Assembly: GCA_020025205.1 (NCBI GenBank)
Contig: JAHHSO010000013.1
Coordinates: forward strand, 1-45,864
DNA: 45,864 nt
Direction of reading: 5' to 3'
Source of the DNA: Christensenellaceae bacterium
GTDB lineage: Bacteria > Bacillota > Clostridia > Christensenellales > Aristaeellaceae
The notes below the pieces were generated by a model. That model was not told the DNA's origin and did not search any database. It saw only the letters and a program-made list of their open reading frames with translations. Both the position numbers and the translations under genes were made by a program. This document shows, in pieces, positions 1 through 7,249 of this stretch (positions are counted from its first letter, which is position 1; the number at the start of each line of letters is the position of its first letter).

Positions 1-932
1 GCACTGATTGCATTGTAGGACTGCCCGCTTTGAAGCAGAAAAATGGTATAGTTCACACCAGGCTGGACATCAAGATACACAGATGCGGCGAGGCTTGGCG
101 GCGGATTCATGCCGATGAACGAAGAATCCAGGCTTTCGATGTCTGAATAGGAAGGTGTTGGAAGCTGATCTGTTTCTGCAAAAAGAAATTGATAAGCACC
201 GGGGGCGATTCGCTTGTAAGCGGTCGTTTCCTTGAAACGCACATCAGAATAGATTACGCGCCCGTCTGAAAGAAGCACATCGAGAGGACCGCTGTTTCTG
301 GCCAGATTGGAAACGCGAATATTGGCGCGGTTGATAGTTGGAGGGCAGCAGGCATCCGTGATTTTTAAAAGATCAATGCCGCCGGAACGGTTGACAATGG
401 CAATGGTCGAGAAGCTGTCGGCCTCAATGGGCAGTGCTTTTTGCAGATAGATGTAGCCGTCTATACCGGTTACGGTGATCGTTTGATAACCAACGGGCAG
501 GGCAGAATATGCAGACAATGCGCTGTAATTCAGAAAATTGACGGCGCGTTGATTATCTATGTACAGGCGGAAAGCAGGATAACCGTATGCCGCATGAAGA
601 AAACGGACGGAGGCCCTGCGCTGATAGCTAGGCAGCGGCTGAATGACGGGACGAGTTGGTCTGACGGGAATAATGGGAATCGCCGGTGTCGTCGGAACGG
701 CAGGAATAGCGGGCGTTAGCGGTATGGCAGGAATAGACGGCGGTTCAACAGGCTTAGCCGGTGTTGTGGGCGTGGCGGGAATGCTGGGAGATGCAGGTTC
801 AAGCGGAATGGCAGGAATAAGTGCATCCTGCGGAATGTCTTGAGAATTTTCATCGTCAGAACCTGCGGGCACATCGGGCGTTAAATCTCTGTTTGGCGTG
901 TTGGAAAAATCATCCATGACATGTGGCGACAT
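1..932 (-). CDS. DUF4397-domain protein with proline-rich N-terminus (3' end outside window)
   Basis: No stop is met down to base 1, so the C-terminus is missing. The chosen ATG at 932 lies directly after an in-frame TGA and 15 bases behind AAGGAGGAG, a rather long spacing. Residues ~25-85 are a low-complexity proline segment built from short I-P-A-I-P and T-P-type units. After it the protein becomes globular with RFLHAAYGYPAFRLYIDNQ and following beta-rich sequence typical of DUF4397, a domain usually found in secreted or surface proteins. There is no recognisable signal peptide, which is odd for the family. It lies 66 bases downstream of the DinB-associated small gene on the same strand and may share its transcript. 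Function unknown; family assignment fairly sure. Confidence 0.75.
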   Translation of the reverse strand, partial: MSPHVMDDFSNTPNRDLTPDVPAGSDDENSQDIPQDALIPAIPLEPASPSIPATPTTPAKPVEPPSIPAIPLTPAIPAVPTTPAIPIIPVRPTRPVIQPLPSYQRRASVRFLHAAYGYPAFRLYIDNQRAVNFLNYSALSAYSALPVGYQTITVTGIDGYIYLQKALPIEADSFSTIAIVNRSGGIDLLKITDACCPPTINRANIRVSNLARNSGPLDVLLSDGRVIYSDVRFKETTAYKRIAPGAYQFLFAETDQLPTPSYSDIESLDSSFIGMNPPPSLAASVYLDVQPGVNYTIFLLQSGQSYNAIS

Positions 933-998
933 CTTTCAGATATCGCGCTCCTCCTTCCAGATTGATACTGCATTCTATTCTCCGGGGGAGGAGGTGGT

Positions 999-1247
999 TC
1001 ACGATTCAATGGGGACTTCGATAAACCAGATGTCTTCATCGTGAAAAAGATAGAGCCGATGCGTGCCAATGACACAGGTGTAGCGGATGCCCTGTCCGCC
1101 GGATTTCAGGGAACAAGCTTTGCGTTCATCTATAATGCGATCAATGCGGCAGACAGGGCCATCTTCCGTGCGAAACATCAAAGGACGAATTCGACCGTTC
1201 ACAAGATGGTCTGCGCGCACCTTAACCAGCTGTTTGGAGGCGGCCAT
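999..1247 (-). CDS. Small DinB-associated conserved protein (82 aa)
   Basis: An 82-residue basic protein whose ATG follows the TAA stop of the dinB gene with no spacing, so translation is probably coupled. It has no signal peptide or membrane segment; the sequence looks like a small beta-rich domain ending in a YLFHDEDIWFIEV stretch. From memory, similar short proteins sit beside Y-family polymerase genes in other clostridia, which argues for a real gene with a role tied to translesion synthesis or its control. No catalytic motif is visible and I assign no biochemical function. It should respond to the same SOS promoter as dinB. Confidence 0.75.
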   Translation of the reverse strand: MAASKQLVKVRADHLVNGRIRPLMFRTEDGPVCRIDRIIDERKACSLKSGGQGIRYTCVIGTHRLYLFHDEDIWFIEVPIES

Positions 1248-2483
1248 TTATGCTTCCCCCTTTCTGAAAGGCTGAAAGTCTTCGGCCGGGTTGATGTCGG
1301 CGTACAGGCTGTCTGTCAGCACAACGCCTCGCTGAACAATCTGATGGCCATATCGGCGGCGCAGGTCGTCAATGGAGTGCTCCAGGTTTTCCATGGAAAC
1401 GCGCCGGGCTTCATCACCGGTAAAGTCGAGCTGAACGGGTTCTGCGTCCGAGGAAAGCTGCGTACAGGCAATCCCAATACTTCTGTAAGGGAAACCGGCC
1501 GCAAACCGGCTTTCAAACAGGCTGAGGGCCGTTTTAGCGATGTCATCGGTCAGGTGGGTGGCACGGGCAAGGGAGGCCTGGCAGGAGTGTGTAATCAGGT
1601 GTGTATCCCGCACGCTGATGCTGATACAGCGCGTACAGAAGCCGTCTGAACGCAGGCGTGCGGCAACGGATTCGGCAAGCAGATATATTAAACAGCGTGC
1701 ATCCTCCATGGTTTCAAGATCATGCGGCGGCGTAGTGCTGTTGCTGATTGATTTTGCGGGCGTATGATAGCTGGCAGGAAGGACGGGGGAGCGATCCAGA
1801 CCGGCGGCATAGGCTTTGAGCGTTGATCCGTTTTTTCCCAGCAGTTTTTGCAGAATTCTGTCTTCACACTGTGCAAGATCGCCGATGGTCAGAATGCCAA
1901 GCGAGGACAGACGCCGGCGCGTGCTTGGGCCGACAAAAAGCAGGTCTCCTACGGGCAGAGGAAATACCATGCGCGGCACATCGCGGGGGAGTATAACGGT
2001 CGTGGCATCCGGCTTTTTCATGTCGCTGCCGAGTTTGGCGAAGATTTTGTTATTGGCTACACCGACGGATAGCGTGATCCCGAATTCTTCGCGGGCACGG
2101 CCTCTGATTTCATCTGCGATGCGCTTTCCTTCTGCAAAGGAATGGCCCGTGAGATCTAACCAGCATTCGTCCAGACCGAAACTCTCCACGCGATCCGAGT
2201 ATTCCGTATACAGCGCACGAAGCTGACGGCTGAAACGCATATACAGCGGGAAGTTGGGGGGCAGACAGACCAGGCTGGGGCATTTCTGCTTGGCCTGCCA
2301 GATGGCTTCGCCGGTTTTGACGCCATAGTTCTTGGCCAGCGTGTTTTTTGTCAGGACAATGCCGTGGCGCGCGGACGCATCGCCGCATACGGCAACGGGC
2401 TGATTGCGCAGCTCAGGGTGATACAGACATTCAACGGCGGCATAAAAAAAGTTGGCATCGCTGTGCAGAATTACACGTTCCAT
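1248..2483 (-). CDS. dinB: Y-family DNA polymerase IV
   Basis: 411 aa, normal length for DinB/UmuC-type error-prone polymerases, which copy across damaged template bases without proofreading. The first catalytic carboxylate is in the N-terminal HSDANFFYAAVE motif and the Asp-Glu pair is in FGLDECWLDLTG (around residues 103-114), a variant of the usual S-x-D-E-x-Y. A helix-hairpin-helix region near residue 190 and a C-terminal little-finger domain follow. Transcription starts from a TTGACA/TATAAT promoter with an overlapping downstream LexA box, so SOS induction is expected. The ATG at 2483 is preceded by a modest GGTAGATC-type ribosome site. The gene continues straight into the 82-aa gene. 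Confidence 0.93.
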   Translation of the reverse strand: MERVILHSDANFFYAAVECLYHPELRNQPVAVCGDASARHGIVLTKNTLAKNYGVKTGEAIWQAKQKCPSLVCLPPNFPLYMRFSRQLRALYTEYSDRVESFGLDECWLDLTGHSFAEGKRIADEIRGRAREEFGITLSVGVANNKIFAKLGSDMKKPDATTVILPRDVPRMVFPLPVGDLLFVGPSTRRRLSSLGILTIGDLAQCEDRILQKLLGKNGSTLKAYAAGLDRSPVLPASYHTPAKSISNSTTPPHDLETMEDARCLIYLLAESVAARLRSDGFCTRCISISVRDTHLITHSCQASLARATHLTDDIAKTALSLFESRFAAGFPYRSIGIACTQLSSDAEPVQLDFTGDEARRVSMENLEHSIDDLRRRYGHQIVQRGVVLTDSLYADINPAEDFQPFRKGEA

Positions 2484-2506
2484 AGGGGATCTACCTCACA
2501 ATATAC

Positions 2507-2518
2507 AAACATATGTTC
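2507..2518 (-). promoter_or_regulatory. LexA (SOS) operator upstream of dinB
   Basis: On the minus strand this reads GAACATATGTTT, differing at one base from the Gram-positive LexA/DinR palindrome GAAC-N4-GTTC. It lies just downstream of the dinB -10 element and ~24 bases before the start codon, a position suited to blocking transcription. Inference: dinB and the genes behind it are induced by DNA damage. Confidence 0.8.
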
Positions 2519-2528
2519 TCATATTTTT

Positions 2529-2556
2529 ATTATACATCGGCGAGGAAATTTGTCAA
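2529..2556 (-). promoter_or_regulatory. Sigma A promoter for dinB
   Basis: Minus-strand -35 TTGACA (2551-2556) and -10 TATAAT (2529-2534), both perfect, separated by 16 bases. A promoter this strong only makes sense if it is repressed, in keeping with the adjacent LexA box. Confidence 0.85.
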
Positions 2557-2737
2557 GCGGAAGGAACGCGGAAAGTTCTTCCATACTATACGGTGTTTGA
2601 CGGCAGTATACAAAAGCAGGAAAATCTTTCTGTAAAATGTTGGATTTGAAAGCAAGGAGCGATTCTGCTTCATCGAATCAGTTCTGAAACAGAGGCAGCA
2701 TACAGTTGAGCCGGCAAAATGTTCAATGGGTTTTATC

Positions 2738-2768
2738 AAAAAGCCGCGCCTGCAAAAAGTACGGCGCG
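2738..2768 (-). terminator. Second (distal) terminator after clpB
   Basis: Minus strand: CGCGCC stem pairs with GGCGCG across a 12-base loop and is followed by GC then five T (2738-2742). It lies downstream of the first clpB hairpin, giving a tandem stop. Confidence 0.6.
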
Positions 2769-2779
2769 CTGATGGACAT

Positions 2780-2809
2780 AAAAAGAGTGCATCCGTGTTG
2801 GATGCACTC
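2780..2809 (-). terminator. Rho-independent terminator of clpB
   Basis: A perfect 10-bp stem (GAGTGCATCC with GGATGCACTC) and 5-base loop, followed on the minus strand by TTTTT. It begins ~25 bases after the clpB stop. Confidence 0.9.
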
Positions 2810-2834
2810 AGGCCGCAGACAAAGAAAATGCTTT

Positions 2835-5456
2835 TTATGAATCTGCACAATCAGAACTGCTGGCGATGAACAGCTTTTCGCCGTTATAGTCAACGGACAG
2901 CACTGTACGCGGCTGCACATCTTCGGCAATCAGCTTGCGGGCAATGAGCGTTTCCACAGCGCGCTGCATGAAACGCTTGAGCGGACGAGCGCCGTAAACA
3001 GGATCATAGCCCTGGGCAACGACGTATTCTCGAGCGCTTGGCGTGAGGCGCATGGTAAGCTGCTTATCTTTAAGGCGTCTGTTCAGGTCATTCACCTGTA
3101 AATCGACAATGGCATTGATCTCATTGCGGGTGAGCGGTTTATAGAAGACGATCTCATCAAGCCTGTTGAGGAACTCAGGACGGAAATGCATCTTGAGCAT
3201 ATTTTCGACCTGATTGCGGGCATCCGGGCTAATATGCCCCGTTTCGTCAATGCCTTCCAGAATGACGGAGGAGCCGAGGTTGCTGGTCAGAATGATGATG
3301 GTGTTTTTAAAATCCACCGTGCGGCCTTGGGAATCGGTGATACGTCCGTCATCCAGAACTTGCAATAGCACGTTGAAGACATCAGGATGTGCCTTTTCGA
3401 CCTCATCGAAAAGGATGACGGCATATGGACGGCGGCGCACGGCTTCGGTCAGCTGGCCGCCTTCGTCATAGCCGACATATCCAGGAGGCGCTCCGATCAG
3501 ACGGGAAACACTGTGTTTCTCCATGTATTCGCTCATATCGATACGAACCATGTTCTTTTCATCGTCAAACAGCGCCTGAGCCAGCGCTTTGGCCAATTCG
3601 GTCTTGCCTACACCGGTGGGGCCAAGGAAGAGGAAGGAACCAATCGGACGATTGGGGTTTTGAATGCCTGCACGGCTGCGAAGAATGGCTTCGCAGACCT
3701 TTTCAACAGCTTCATCCTGGCCAATGACGCGCTCATGCAGCGTATCGTCCAGATGGAGGAGCTTTTCGCGCTCGCCTTCCATCAGCTTGGAAACTGGAAT
3801 GCCCGTCCAGCGCGCAACGATGCGGGCAATTTCTTCTTCGGTCACCTTGTCGCGCAGAAGCGTATGATCAGACTTGGCTTCTTCCGCAAGTTTTTCCTGT
3901 TCTTCCAGCTCTTTTTGCAGCTGGGGGAGCGTTCCATATTTCAGCTCAGCAGCCCGGTTAAGGTCATAGTTGCGTTCGGCTTCTGCAATTTCGCCGCCGA
4001 TGTGCTCAATTTCTTCGCGAAGCTTCTGTACTTTACCGATGGAATTCTTTTCATTTTCCCAGCGGGCTTTCATGGAGTTGAATGTTTCGCGCATATCAGC
4101 CAGTTCCTTCTGGATCATGGACAGACGTTCACGAGAGAGAGAATCCTCTTCTTTTTTGAGTGCAGCTTCTTCAATTTCATGCTGCATGATGCTCCGGCGC
4201 ACATCATCCATTTCCTGAGGCATGGAGTCCATCTCCGTGCGGATGGTCGCACAGGCTTCATCAACGAGGTCGATGGCTTTATCCGGGAGGAAACGATCTG
4301 AAATGTAGCGGTTAGAGAGCGTTGCGGCGGAGATCAGTGCCTGATCAGCAATCTTGACGCCGTGGAATACCTCATACCGCTCTTTGAGGCCGCGCAGAAT
4401 GGAGATGGTGTCCTCAACCGTTGGCTCATCGATCATGACGGGCTGGAAACGGCGCTCCAGCGCAGCATCCTTTTCGATATATTTGCGGTATTCATTGAGG
4501 GTTGTTGCGCCGATGCAGTGCAGTTCGCCGCGGGCCAGCATCGGTTTAAGCAGGTTGCCCGCATCCATACTGCCTTCGGTTTTGCCTGCGCCGACGATGG
4601 TGTGCAGTTCATCGATAAATAGAATGATGCGGCCTTCGCTGGCTTTAATATCGCTGAGCACGGCTTTCAGTCGCTCTTCAAACTCGCCCCGGAACTTGGC
4701 ACCGGCAATCAGAGCACCCATATCCAAAGAGAAAATGGTACGGTTTTTGAGACTGTCCGGCACATCGCCGCGAACAATGCGCTGGGCAAGCCCTTCAGCG
4801 ATGGCCGTTTTGCCGACACCGGGCTCGCCAATCAGAACCGGATTGTTTTTGGTTTTGCGGGAAAGAATGCGGATTGCATTTCTGATTTCCGCATCCCGCC
4901 CTATCACGGGATCAAGCTTGTTCTGACGGGCCAGCTCAACCAGATCCTGACCATATTTTTTCAGCGCGTCATAGGTGCCTTCCGGATCATCACTGGTCAC
5001 GCGGGCACTGCCGCGGACAGCTTGCAGCACTTCCAGCAGCTTTGGGCGCGTAACGCCCCAGGAAGTCAGCAGCGTTCGGACGCTGGAGTCTGCCTTTTCC
5101 ATCAGAGCGAGGAAAAGGTGTTCAACAGAGACGTACTCATCGCGCATCTGCTTCATTTCTTCTTCGGCTTGCGTGAGAACAGAAGAGAGCGCGGGGGAAA
5201 TGTAGGGCTGCTGATTGCTGCCGGAAATTTTGGGCAGACGGGAAAGCGCGCTTTCACACGCAGATTGTGCCTGTGCGAGATTGACGCCCGTCTTTTCCAG
5301 CAATTGACCGATGAGGCCGTTGTCCTGTCCCAGCAAGGCGGAGAGCAGATGAAGCTGTTCCACCTGAGCGTTGCCATAGCTTTGGGCAAGCTGCTGAGTT
5401 GTTTGCAGGGCTTCCATGGATTTTTGAGTGAAGCGGTTCACATCCATTGCATGCAT
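2835..5456 (-). CDS. clpB: ATP-dependent disaggregase ClpB
   Basis: 873 aa, typical of ClpB/Hsp104, the hexameric AAA+ machine that pulls polypeptides out of aggregates, normally with DnaK. Order visible: N-terminal Clp_N double repeat (1-150), first AAA+ module with Walker A GEPGVGKT (~210), long coiled-coil middle domain (~410-530), second module with GPTGVGKT (~610), and C-terminal D2-small domain. The middle domain and the absence of a ClpP-binding IGF/L loop signature favour ClpB over ClpA/C. Two starts are possible: ATG 5456, or ATG 5447 (M-D-V-N-R-F-T), which sits 9 bases after AAGGAGG and is the better-spaced choice. Promoter and CtsR box lie ~75 bases upstream; two hairpins end the unit. 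Confidence 0.96.
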   Translation of the reverse strand: MHAMDVNRFTQKSMEALQTTQQLAQSYGNAQVEQLHLLSALLGQDNGLIGQLLEKTGVNLAQAQSACESALSRLPKISGSNQQPYISPALSSVLTQAEEEMKQMRDEYVSVEHLFLALMEKADSSVRTLLTSWGVTRPKLLEVLQAVRGSARVTSDDPEGTYDALKKYGQDLVELARQNKLDPVIGRDAEIRNAIRILSRKTKNNPVLIGEPGVGKTAIAEGLAQRIVRGDVPDSLKNRTIFSLDMGALIAGAKFRGEFEERLKAVLSDIKASEGRIILFIDELHTIVGAGKTEGSMDAGNLLKPMLARGELHCIGATTLNEYRKYIEKDAALERRFQPVMIDEPTVEDTISILRGLKERYEVFHGVKIADQALISAATLSNRYISDRFLPDKAIDLVDEACATIRTEMDSMPQEMDDVRRSIMQHEIEEAALKKEEDSLSRERLSMIQKELADMRETFNSMKARWENEKNSIGKVQKLREEIEHIGGEIAEAERNYDLNRAAELKYGTLPQLQKELEEQEKLAEEAKSDHTLLRDKVTEEEIARIVARWTGIPVSKLMEGEREKLLHLDDTLHERVIGQDEAVEKVCEAILRSRAGIQNPNRPIGSFLFLGPTGVGKTELAKALAQALFDDEKNMVRIDMSEYMEKHSVSRLIGAPPGYVGYDEGGQLTEAVRRRPYAVILFDEVEKAHPDVFNVLLQVLDDGRITDSQGRTVDFKNTIIILTSNLGSSVILEGIDETGHISPDARNQVENMLKMHFRPEFLNRLDEIVFYKPLTRNEINAIVDLQVNDLNRRLKDKQLTMRLTPSAREYVVAQGYDPVYGARPLKRFMQRAVETLIARKLIAEDVQPRTVLSVDYNGEKLFIASSSDCADS

Positions 5457-5528
5457 CCTCCTTCAATAATAAAGCCGGAAGATTTTTCCGACAACAGAAT
5501 TTGATCTTTCCTGTCTTTCGACACTGAC

Positions 5529-5558
5529 AGTATACCATGGTCAAAGATAGTCAGTAAA
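5529..5558 (-). promoter_or_regulatory. Sigma A-like promoter for clpB
   Basis: Minus strand -10 TATACT (5529-5534) with -35 TTTACT (5553-5558) at 18 bases. The spacer holds the CtsR box. Confidence 0.6.
5539..5555 (+). promoter_or_regulatory. CtsR operator (class III heat-shock site)
   Basis: Reads GGTCAAA-GAT-AGTCAGT on the plus strand, matching the CtsR direct heptad repeat (RGTCAAA-N3-RGTCAAA) in 12 of 14 heptad positions. It lies between the -35 and -10 of the clpB promoter, so CtsR would block polymerase. CtsR itself is not in the window. Confidence 0.78.
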
Positions 5559-5685
5559 TAGTAAAAACAGAAGAATAATCATACCAATCATGTACAATGT
5601 AGACAAAAGGATTGTAAGGAAAAGTTTGACTGCGATGCAGAAGAAATAACAGGTGTGAAATTCCGGGTTTAAAGGGAAGCATATA

Positions 5686-5722
5686 AAAAACGCTTCTGCG
5701 TTCATTCTGCGCAAAAGCGTTG
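5686..5722 (-). terminator. Terminator after the SprT-like gene
   Basis: Minus strand AACGCTT-TTGCG stem pairs with CGCAGAAGCGTT and runs into TTTTT; starts ~20 bases after the stop at 5742. The stem has one or two mismatches. Confidence 0.8.
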
Positions 5723-5741
5723 GGAGAATATACACTGAAAA

Positions 5742-6458
5742 TTAGATTTTCAGAAGGGAGAGCGGAACGCGATATTTAGTATATCGTCTGCCGCGCTTGT
5801 CCGTGTATGGGCCGCGGGGATCGGCTACCATGACGGTGGCTGTTTTGCCGATGTAGGAAATTACACCTTCAAGCATCCTGTTTTGATAGAAAAACGAGGC
5901 CCGCATGCCGACGACAATTCCCTTTTGGGCAGCAGCCTGCTTTCTGGTGGGCAGACTGTGGTGCGTCTCCGTGTGTCCAAAGAGTCCGCGAGCAAGGGCG
6001 AGAAAGCGCGAAGAATGGCCGCTTTCGCCATAGAGCGCCGTTTCCAACGCGTGGCACAATTCATGTTCAAAGACCAGAAGAAAGGCTTCCTGAGGGGTTG
6101 CAGCAGATAGACCGTTCAGCAGAAAGGGACCATCCTTGAGACGAAAGAGAAAATCGCTGGACATTCGGATTTCTGCGCACTGCATTCGCCTGGAGGGGTC
6201 TTTGAAAAACACAAACTTGCCGGCAGAACTGGTCAGCCGGGAAGAAAGGGTCACTGTGAGTTCTCCATAAGAACGGGCAAGGAATCCTGAGAAAAAGGCC
6301 TGATCATACAGATCCAGAAGAGCAGAAAGCGTAGATCGCCGTATAGAAGAAACTGGAATTTGGCTAAAGCCTGCATCTGAAGCACAAAGCGCAGCATGAA
6401 TCTGTGCACGTTTGTTCTGGATGTCTGTTTCATTCAGCGGGAAAGGAAAAGGAACCAT
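5742..6458 (-). CDS. SprT-like zinc metalloprotease-domain protein
   Basis: 238 aa from ATG 6458, which has CGGAGG four bases upstream; a longer frame to 6542 would overlap the previous gene and has no ribosome site. The HExxH zinc motif is seen in FEHELCHALE, followed ~20 residues later by GHSSRFLALARGLFGHTE, which carries the further His residues characteristic of SprT-like proteins. The C-terminal ~60 residues form a small basic beta domain. Eukaryotic SprT relatives (Spartan) cut DNA-crosslinked proteins; the bacterial role is mostly unknown. Third gene of the permease/regulator unit, 37 bases behind the XRE gene, and followed by a terminator. No signal peptide, so cytoplasmic. Confidence 0.82.
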   Translation of the reverse strand: MVPFPFPLNETDIQNKRAQIHAALCASDAGFSQIPVSSIRRSTLSALLDLYDQAFFSGFLARSYGELTVTLSSRLTSSAGKFVFFKDPSRRMQCAEIRMSSDFLFRLKDGPFLLNGLSAATPQEAFLLVFEHELCHALETALYGESGHSSRFLALARGLFGHTETHHSLPTRKQAAAQKGIVVGMRASFFYQNRMLEGVISYIGKTATVMVADPRGPYTDKRGRRYTKYRVPLSLLKI

Positions 6459-6495
6459 GGAACCTCCGAAAGAAAATATTGAAAAGCGGCTGGAA

Positions 6496-7209
6496 TTACA
6501 GCGCAATTTCAATTCGGACGGCGCGCCCGACAAACTTGACATCGCTTACAGACATAGCCTGAGCGTCCAGTTCGCGGTCACCGCTTTGCAGGAGAATCTT
6601 GGAATCGCCCAGCAGCCGGACACGGCGGAGGCAGCGATGCGCACCGTATTCGACAAGCATGATGGCACCATCTACCGGCAGCCCCTGAGGCACGATGAGA
6701 ACCAGATCGTTTTTCTCAATGCGCATGGCACGCATGGAATCGTCCGGGGCAAGGAAGTAGACCACCTTTTCAGGCCGTGCGCCTTCGATTTTGCCGTCTT
6801 GAATGGGCACCATACGGCGGGACACCTGAATCCATCCGGCATTCATGACCGGTACAGGGCACAGCACGCTGGACAGCGCATCCAGCCAGATGCCGCTCTG
6901 CTCTTCGGCAGAGACATGTTTTGCCGGCTGCGGGGCAGGCTGCGCAGGGGAGGGCTTTGGCACCTGTGGAGCGAGTGTCGTCAGATCGACGGTGGCTGCA
7001 ATTTCGTCCAGAGAAAATTCAGCTTCATTTTTCTGACTGGTGCCCAGTGTCTTGAGAATGCGCCGGGCCTGATCGTCCTGAATAATGCGGCGGCCTTCCT
7101 CAACCTCTTTAATGTATGATTCGGATACACCGCACTTACGGGCCACCTGTTTGCGGGTCATTTTCTGGCGCGTGCGTTCCAATAAAATCAAATCACCTAA
7201 ACGGCTCAT
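6496..7209 (-). CDS. XRE-type regulator with LexA-like S24 C-terminal domain lacking the catalytic Lys
   Basis: 237 aa from ATG 7209 (AGGAGG nine bases upstream). Residues 1-60 are a helix-turn-helix of the XRE/cro type (RKQVARKCGVSESYIKEVEEG). A Pro/Ala-rich linker (~82-100) leads to a C-terminal half resembling the S24 fold of LexA and phage repressors: an Ala-Gly peptide (124-125), the D-D-S-M serine motif (Ser158), and KNDLVLIVPQ. The Ser-Lys dyad partner is expected 37 residues on; residue 195 is Arg. Self-cleavage is therefore doubtful. Lies 40 bases behind the AI-2E permease gene and 37 before the SprT-like gene. Target genes unknown. Confidence 0.8.
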   Translation of the reverse strand: MSRLGDLILLERTRQKMTRKQVARKCGVSESYIKEVEEGRRIIQDDQARRILKTLGTSQKNEAEFSLDEIAATVDLTTLAPQVPKPSPAQPAPQPAKHVSAEEQSGIWLDALSSVLCPVPVMNAGWIQVSRRMVPIQDGKIEGARPEKVVYFLAPDDSMRAMRIEKNDLVLIVPQGLPVDGAIMLVEYGAHRCLRRVRLLGDSKILLQSGDRELDAQAMSVSDVKFVGRAVRIEIAL

Positions 7210-7249
7210 GGGATCATACCTCCTGATATACGGATCTAATCGGGGAAAA

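Noticed and set aside
643..843. Glycine/alanine-rich plus-strand frame resembling a collagen-like repeat
   Set aside because: It is the complement of the proline-rich segment of the minus-strand DUF4397 gene.
5541..5735. 64-codon minus-strand frame between clpB and the SprT-like gene
   Set aside because: It runs through the clpB promoter and the SprT-like terminator, with no ribosome site.
6459..6542. Longer N-terminus for the SprT-like protein
   Set aside because: It would overlap the XRE gene and lacks a ribosome site, while ATG 6458 has CGGAGG at good spacing.
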